Positions 59,545 to 64,000 of a stretch of DNA of 64,000 nt are shown here, piece after piece. The notes under the pieces were generated by a model. That model was not told the origin of the DNA, made no database searches, and saw nothing but the letters and a program-made list of their open reading frames with translations. Source of the DNA: Pseudomonadota bacterium (lineage in GTDB: Bacteria; Myxococcota_A; Polyangia; GCA-2747355); NCBI GenBank assembly GCA_016702545.1, contig JADJDT010000014.1, positions 62,001 through 126,000 of the forward strand. The letters run 5' to 3'. A program made the position numbers and the translations under genes. How positions within the stretch are numbered: position 1 is the first letter of the stretch; each line of letters begins with the position of its first letter.

Positions 59545-59804
59545 GAGCCTGTCGGGAAATTGCTGCGCCACCCGACCGCTGCGTTACCGCGGCGCGCGCT
59601 ACGCGCCCGCCGCTCTCGCCCTGCGGGCTCGTTCTTCGGCACTTGATGGGCCGAAGTGCGGCTGTGCTCCGGTGCTCACGTACCAGCCCGTACGTTCCGC
59701 TCCGGTGAACCCCTCGCCTGCGGCTCGCGGGCGGCGCGCGCCAGGCTGGCAGCGCCGCGCCTTGCGCTCGGGCGGCTCGCGACATTTCCCGACAGGCTCC
59801 TAGA
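59541..59804. repeat. Dispersed element B, copy B2
   Basis: A 264-bp element in reverse orientation to B1, with perfect 20-bp terminal inverted repeats CTAGGAGCCTGTCGGGAAAT and its complement. The core has the same palindrome (ACGTAC-CAGCCC-GTACGT) and repeats as B1, plus about 45 extra bases near 59705-59760. The left CTAG includes the pilin stop codon. Immediately after it, 59801-59824 matches the left stem of element A (TAGACCGAAAACAAGCGCG). Confidence 0.87.
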
Positions 59805-59925
59805 CCGAAAACAAGCGCGTCCCGCGGGGGCGCGGGGCAGGGGGGGGATGGGACTTCGTCGCGCGAGCGACTATGCTGCGCACCACAGGATTTGCTGCGC
59901 ACCAAGGGGGGGAGGCGCCGAGATC
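59805..59925. other. Leader of the enoyl-CoA hydratase gene
   Basis: A short intergenic stretch with a fragment of element A's left stem, a run of eight G near 59843, and a direct repeat TGCTGCGCACCA (about 59874 and 59893). A GGGAGG ribosome site precedes the next start. Confidence 0.4.
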
Positions 59926-60732
59926 ATGGACGCGGACGCGAGGACGGTGCGCTACGAGGTCAGCGCGGGCGTGGCGACGATCACGCTCGATCGCCCGCAG
60001 GCGCTCAACGCGCTCGACCCGCCCACGCTCGCCGCCCTGCGCGCGGCGGCGTCGCAGGCCGCCAACGACGAGGCGGCGCGGGCGGTGCTGATCACCGGCG
60101 CCGGGCGCGCCTTCTGCGCCGGTGGGGACGTGAAGCAGATGCGCGCCTGGACCGCTGCGGGAGCGGCGGCGAGCGCGGCCGCGGTGCTCGACGGGGCCGC
60201 GGTGCTGCACCAGGCGATCAGCACGCTCTATCGACTACCCAAGCCGGTGGTGTGTGCCGTCAACGGCCTGGTGGCCGGCGCTGGTCTCGGCTTGGCCCTC
60301 GTCGCCGATGTGGCCTGGGCCGCGCGTTCGGCGAGCTTCACGCTGGCCTATACGGCCCTGGGCCTCTCCCCCGACGGGGGCACCACCTTCCTGCTGCCGC
60401 GCGCGGTCGGCCCGGCGCTGGCCGCGGAGCTGTTCCTGACCAATCGCAGCCTCGACGCCGAGGAGGCGCAGCGCTGCGGCCTGGTGGCGCGGGTCCTCGA
60501 CGACGAGGCCTTGGCGGGGGAGGCGCAGGCCCTGGCGCGGCGGCTGGCGCAGGGGCCCACGCGGGCCTATGCCGAGCTGCGCGCGCTCTTGCGCGGCAGC
60601 GGGCTCCACGGCCTCGAGACGCAGCTCGAGCTCGAGCGGCTGGCGATCGGACGCAGCGCCCGCAGCGCCGACTTCGTCGAGGGCGTGGCGGCCCTCGCCG
60701 AGCGCCGGGCGCCGCGCTTCCGGGGCGATTGA
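59926..60732 (+). CDS. Enoyl-CoA hydratase/isomerase family protein
   Basis: A 268-residue crotonase-fold enzyme. Signatures are ITLDRPQALNALD, the oxyanion-hole segments GAGRAFCAGGDVKQM and NGLVAGAGLGLALVADV, and ALGLSPDGGTTFLLPR. The residue at the first catalytic Glu position is Ala (VAGAGLGLAL) and the second region has Asp (SPDGG), a pattern of isomerases such as PaaG or PaaJ-like enzymes rather than hydratases. ATG 59926 with GGGAGG upstream. It precedes an alpha/beta hydrolase gene 8 bases away, so probably an operon. Confidence 0.88.
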   Translation: MDADARTVRYEVSAGVATITLDRPQALNALDPPTLAALRAAASQAANDEAARAVLITGAGRAFCAGGDVKQMRAWTAAGAAASAAAVLDGAAVLHQAISTLYRLPKPVVCAVNGLVAGAGLGLALVADVAWAARSASFTLAYTALGLSPDGGTTFLLPRAVGPALAAELFLTNRSLDAEEAQRCGLVARVLDDEALAGEAQALARRLAQGPTRAYAELRALLRGSGLHGLETQLELERLAIGRSARSADFVEGVAALAERRAPRFRGD

Positions 60733-60740
60733 GCGCTCGA

Positions 60741-61565
60741 ATGGCACCCGTCGTGGTTCAGCAGCTCGAGCGCGCCGGCGTCCTTTTGGCCTACGAGCAT
60801 CGCGCCGGGCCGGGGCCGCGCGTGGTGCTGGTGGCGGGTCTGGGGCTCTCGGGTCGCTCGTGGATGGGTTTGCCCGATGGCCTCGCCCATCGCGGCTACG
60901 AGGTGCTGCTGCCGGACAACCGCGGGACCGGCCGCTCCGCCACGCCGGCGCCCCCCTACCAGCTCGAAGAGCTGGCCGACGACCTCGCCGCGGTGATCAC
61001 GCACGCGGGTCCGGCGCCGGCGATCATCGTCGGGCTCTCCTTCGGGGGCCTGATCGCGCAGCACCTGGCGCTGCGTCATCCACGGCTGGTACGGGGCCTG
61101 CTGCTCGCCGCGACGACCTGCGGGCCCCCGCTGGGCACGCCGCCGCGCGAGCGCGCGCTGGCGTTGCTCGCCGCCGAGCTGCTCGCCCCCACGTCCCCCG
61201 AGCGTCTGCGCCGGCTGCTCTTGCACCCCGAGGCCGCGCCTCGCGCCGCGCAGGCCCTCAGCGTCTGGCATCGCACCCTGACCGCGGGGCTCCGCGAGGA
61301 CCACCCGCGCCCCGCGCGCGTGCAGGGCCAGCTCGCCGCCGGCGCGGCGCACGACACCGGGGCGCGCCTGTCGCTGATCGCCTGCCCGACCGAGGTGGTG
61401 ACGGGCGACGGCGACCGCGTGATCGCGTCGGAGAACGCCACCGTGCTGGCGCAGCACATTCGTGGCGCGGCGTTGACCGTCGTCGAGCAGGCCGGCCACT
61501 GCTTTCCGCTCGAGCGCCCGGCCGTGCTGCCGGCGCTGCTGGCGCGCCTCGCCCCCTGGCCCTGA
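60741..61565 (+). CDS. Alpha/beta hydrolase
   Basis: A 274-residue hydrolase. The oxyanion region is VAGLGLSGRSW, the nucleophile elbow GLSFGG (Ser near residue 100), the acid lies in VTGDGDRVI and the catalytic His in EQAGHCFPLE. The DNRGTGRS segment is typical of the epoxide-hydrolase/3-oxoadipate enol-lactonase side of the family. The substrate is unknown; pairing with a crotonase-fold enzyme suggests breakdown of a CoA-linked or aromatic-derived acid. ATG 60741. Confidence 0.88.
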   Translation: MAPVVVQQLERAGVLLAYEHRAGPGPRVVLVAGLGLSGRSWMGLPDGLAHRGYEVLLPDNRGTGRSATPAPPYQLEELADDLAAVITHAGPAPAIIVGLSFGGLIAQHLALRHPRLVRGLLLAATTCGPPLGTPPRERALALLAAELLAPTSPERLRRLLLHPEAAPRAAQALSVWHRTLTAGLREDHPRPARVQGQLAAGAAHDTGARLSLIACPTEVVTGDGDRVIASENATVLAQHIRGAALTVVEQAGHCFPLERPAVLPALLARLAPWP

Positions 61566-61586
61566 TCGGCGACTCGAGGAGATCGC

Positions 61587-61770
61587 TGGGAAATGTCGCG
61601 AGCCGCCCGAGCCAAAGGCGCGGCGGCACCGGCCGGAACGCACGGGCCGGTACCGTGAGCACGGGGAGCACAGCCGCCTTCGGCCCATCAGTGCCGAAGA
61701 ACGCCGCGGGCGGGCGGCGGCGCGTGCGCGCCGCGAAAACAACGGGTGGCGCAGCAATTGCGCGCTGGTC
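61587..61770. repeat. Dispersed element B, copy B4 (degraded)
   Basis: Aligns with B1 from GGGAAATGTCGCGAGCCGCCCGAG through GGGTGGCGCAGCAATT, with many one-base losses and changes (for example GGTACCGTGAG for GGTACGTGAG). The outer stem and its CTAG are missing at the right end, where the response-regulator gene enters. Confidence 0.7.
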
Positions 61771-63344
61771 CCCAGGGGCCCCGCCAGGTGCAGGGGTGTC
61801 CGCGCACCCGCGCGGACCGCGATGCGGCGTACCACCGAGCGGTTCGTGTCGTAGAAGATCGCCCGCAGCTCGTAGTCGCCGGGCGGTAGCGCCCCGATCA
61901 GGGGCTGCTCCGGGTAGGCCGTGCCGAGCAGGCGCCAGGTGACGCGCAGTCCCTTGGGGGTACGGAAGGGGATCGCGGCGAAGAGCTCGGCCATCGCCCC
62001 GACGCTGACGGTATAGCCGGTCTTCGGCGGCGGGAACCGGACCGCCCGCGGGCGCCAGCGCGGGTCGCGCCAGCCGACGACCGCTAGCACGACCAGCGCC
62101 GCGGCGACCAGCCCGGCGAGCCCGATCGAGCCGCGCCTGAGGCGCTTGGCGCGCACGCGCTGGGCGGCCGTCGGGCGCGCCACGCGGGCCGTGCGTGAGG
62201 CGGAGGCGCTGGCCGCGGCGCTCGGTACCGGCGGCAACGCGGGGGTGGCTGCGCCGTGGTCGCCGAGCGGGGCGGGTGTTCGGCCGGCCCGCGGGGGTGC
62301 CGGTGGCGGACCGGGCCGCGGGGGCGCCGGCGGGCTTGGGGCCGCGGTGCTCGGCCCCTGGGGCGCATCGCGCGCCGGAGTCGGCGCTGGCGCCGGCGGT
62401 GGCAGGCTCGCGGGAGCCGGCCCCTCGCCCTCGCCCTCGGGCTCGAGCAGCTCCTCGAGCAGCTCGGCGCTGGCCTCCGCCCCGTCCTCGTGCCCGAGCG
62501 ACCAGGCGTCCTCGGCGGGCATCTCCGGCGCGCCGACGATCGCATTCACCGCCGTCAGGCGCGGGCCGCGGGGACGCCCACCGCCGCCGGCGGCCGACGC
62601 TTGCTGCTGGGCGCGCTCGGCCTCGTCCATCTCGCGCGCGGCGTCGAGCAGGATCTGCTCCCAGCCACCCGTGACGTTGCGCTCGCCGAAGGGCCCCTTG
62701 TGGCTGCGGCAGCTGACGCGCTGGGTCGTCGAGAACACCAGCCGCTTGAGGGCCTCGTGGCCCACGCCGCTCGCGTCGCGCGCCGACCAGATCTCGCCCT
62801 CGACGATGTGGACCTCACCGGCGTCGCGCCCCTCGCGCTCCATGCGCAGCAGCACCGAGTGCTTGCCCATGCAGGAGACCTGGATGTAGTCGAGCGCCGA
62901 GAAGGGGGCGTCGCCGGTGCTGTCGCGTGCGTCGGCCTCGGCGCGCGACGGCTGGAGGCGCTGCCGAAGGCGCTGCTGCACCAGCTCGCGCAGGCGGTCG
63001 AGCGCCAGCGGCTTCTCGCGCACGTCGATGTTGGTGCGCGAGGGGATCCGCGGCCGATAGGTGCTGACGTAGCCCGAGACGAAGATGATCGGGACGTCGA
63101 TGCGCTGCTCGTCGAGCAGCCCGATCAGGTCCAGGCCCGTCCCGTCGGGGAGATCGAGGTCGGCGACCAGCACGGTCGGCGGCCTGGCCTCGATCGCGCG
63201 CCGGGCCTCGGCGATCGTGCCGGCGCCGACCACCTCGACCCCCGGCAGCTTGGCGATGCCGCGCACCATCGACGCGCGCAGCAGGGCCTCGTCCTCGACC
63301 ACGAGCACATGGCCCGCGACGGTCGCCATCCCGACCGCGCTCAT
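61758..63344 (-). CDS. Response regulator with DUF4388-like and PEGA-like domains (3' end uncertain)
   Basis: The receiver domain (about residues 12-125) has the acidic pair EDEALL, the phosphoacceptor Asp in VLVADLDLPDG and the Lys in DVREKPLA. A DUF4388/PATAN-like domain follows (ALDYIQVSCMGKHSVLLRM, VHIVEGEIWSARDA). A long Pro/Ala linker, a membrane helix (LAGLVAAALVVLAVVGW) and a periplasmic beta domain (GALPPGDYELRAIFYDTNRSVVRRI) end it. The frame stays open into degraded element B4 and antisense to the hydrolase gene down to 60567. The natural stop, probably a lost CTAG, should be near 61770. ATG 63344 overlaps the kinase stop. Confidence 0.78.
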
Positions 63345-64000
63345 GGCCGGGGCTCCGCGCGCGGCCGCGCGCGGGGTGGGGCCGTGCCGCCCGCGGGCCC
63401 GCTCGCGCTCTCGATCGCGCCGTCGAGCAGCGGGACCGCGAGCACCGCGCAGGTGCCGCTGCCGGGGCGGCTGCGCATCGTCAGGCTGCCGGACGCGGCC
63501 TCGGCCGCCTGCCGGCAGAGCGTCAGGCCCAGGCCGCTGCCGCGCCGCTTGGTGGTGAAGAACAGGTCCGTACAGTGGGCGAGCACCTCGTCGCTCATCC
63601 CCGGACCATCATCCTCCACCGAGAGCTCGAAGAGCTGGCCGGCGTAGTGACGGGCGCGCACCTGAATCTGCCCACCGCGGGCGCAGGCCTCGACGGCGTT
63701 GGTCACGAGGTTGAGCGTGATGCTGCGCAGCACGCTCGGCTCGAGCGGCAGCGCCGGAAGATCGGGCGCGTCGAGCAGCAGCTGTGCGCCATTGCGCTCG
63801 GCCGTGGGCCGCAGCAGCTGCACGACCTCGGTGATCGCGCCCGCCGCGTCGGCCGGCTGCTGCGTGCGCAGCGGGCGGCCCACCTCGTCCATCCCGCGCA
63901 GCCGTTGGCTGATCAGGTTGATGCGCTGCACCTCGTCGAGGATGCGCAGCAGGTCGTCGCGGGCGCTGGCCGAGGGGTGCTCCTCCAGCAGCAGCTCCGT
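63341..64000 (-). CDS. Sensor histidine kinase, C-terminal part (cut by window edge)
   Basis: The visible 219 residues contain the end of a dimerisation helix and a HATPase_c domain: N box LNLVTNAVEAC, DDGPGMSDEV (G1), FFTTKRRGSGLGLTLCR (F and G2 boxes) and a short basic Pro-rich tail. It should phosphorylate a partner on Asp, most simply the response regulator whose ATG overlaps its TGA stop (ATGA). The N-terminal sensory part is outside the window. Confidence 0.9.
   Translation of the reverse strand, partial: TELLLEEHPSASARDDLLRILDEVQRINLISQRLRGMDEVGRPLRTQQPADAAGAITEVVQLLRPTAERNGAQLLLDAPDLPALPLEPSVLRSITLNLVTNAVEACARGGQIQVRARHYAGQLFELSVEDDGPGMSDEVLAHCTDLFFTTKRRGSGLGLTLCRQAAEAASGSLTMRSRPGSGTCAVLAVPLLDGAIESASGPAGGTAPPRARPRAEPRP

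Noticed and set aside
60567..61757. Open frame continuing the response regulator across the alpha/beta hydrolase
   Set aside because: It is low-complexity, antisense to a well-supported gene, and results from a missing stop at degraded element B4.

Overview
The window is about 70% GC and gene dense. Its content points to a Myxococcota-like (deltaproteobacterial) genome: Ser/Thr kinases with TPR tails, a PP2C phosphatase, FHA proteins, DUF4388/J-domain and VIT/VWA proteins, many lipoproteins with low-complexity D/G/R linkers, and a TadE/TadG pilin-like locus. No tRNA, rRNA, CRISPR array, transposase or phage gene was seen.

Layout. 1-4057: greA (cut by the window edge), a HEAT protein coupled to it, a glutamine amidotransferase and an EF-G. 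4059-4528: two hairpin-rich dispersed elements. 4525-8336: PEGA protein and a pseudokinase-kinase-TPR protein. 8464-20944: peroxiredoxin, LysM endopeptidase (frameshifted), DegT aminotransferase, TPR lipoprotein, FadL-like porin, HEAT lipoprotein, RHH-FHA protein, and a membrane sulfatase with HEAT repeats. 20951-25187: lysC, cutA, a ComEA-like protein and two lipoproteins (one a CAP-domain protein). 25330-29399: one very large FecR/VIT/VWA/TPR gene in several frames. 29790-32431: a frameshifted SDR and a HipBA module whose toxin carries an in-frame TGA. 32460-37580: rhomboid, then the conserved translation cluster rpsB-tsf-pyrH-frr (all minus strand). 38022-49582: FbaB aldolase, MtaB, thioesterase, DUF4388-J protein, DUF192, PP2C, TlyA, sugar nucleotidyltransferase, FHA-GGDEF, a lipoprotein and a TPR membrane protein. 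49682-53233: secreted metalloprotease and small secreted proteins. 53407-59544: overlapping Tad-like genes ending in a Flp-type pilin. 59926-64000: enoyl-CoA hydratase, alpha/beta hydrolase, and a response regulator/histidine kinase pair.

The most unusual signal is non-coding. At least three families of dispersed intergenic elements (A, B, C here) share one plan: a conserved structured core closed by a long inverted-repeat stem whose sequence differs from copy to copy but stays self-complementary. Many stems are bounded by CTAG. In all three intact B copies that CTAG supplies the TAG stop codon of the adjoining gene. A second recurring pattern is tandem duplication of gene 3' ends including the stop codon (rpsB, the GGDEF gene with its convergent neighbour, the nucleotidyltransferase, the metalloprotease).

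Several long accessory genes are broken by single-base shifts, repeatedly at G/C runs, while the core genes are intact. Many of these breaks look like consensus errors of an assembly rather than true decay, so affected genes are described as one gene with the suspected shift points.
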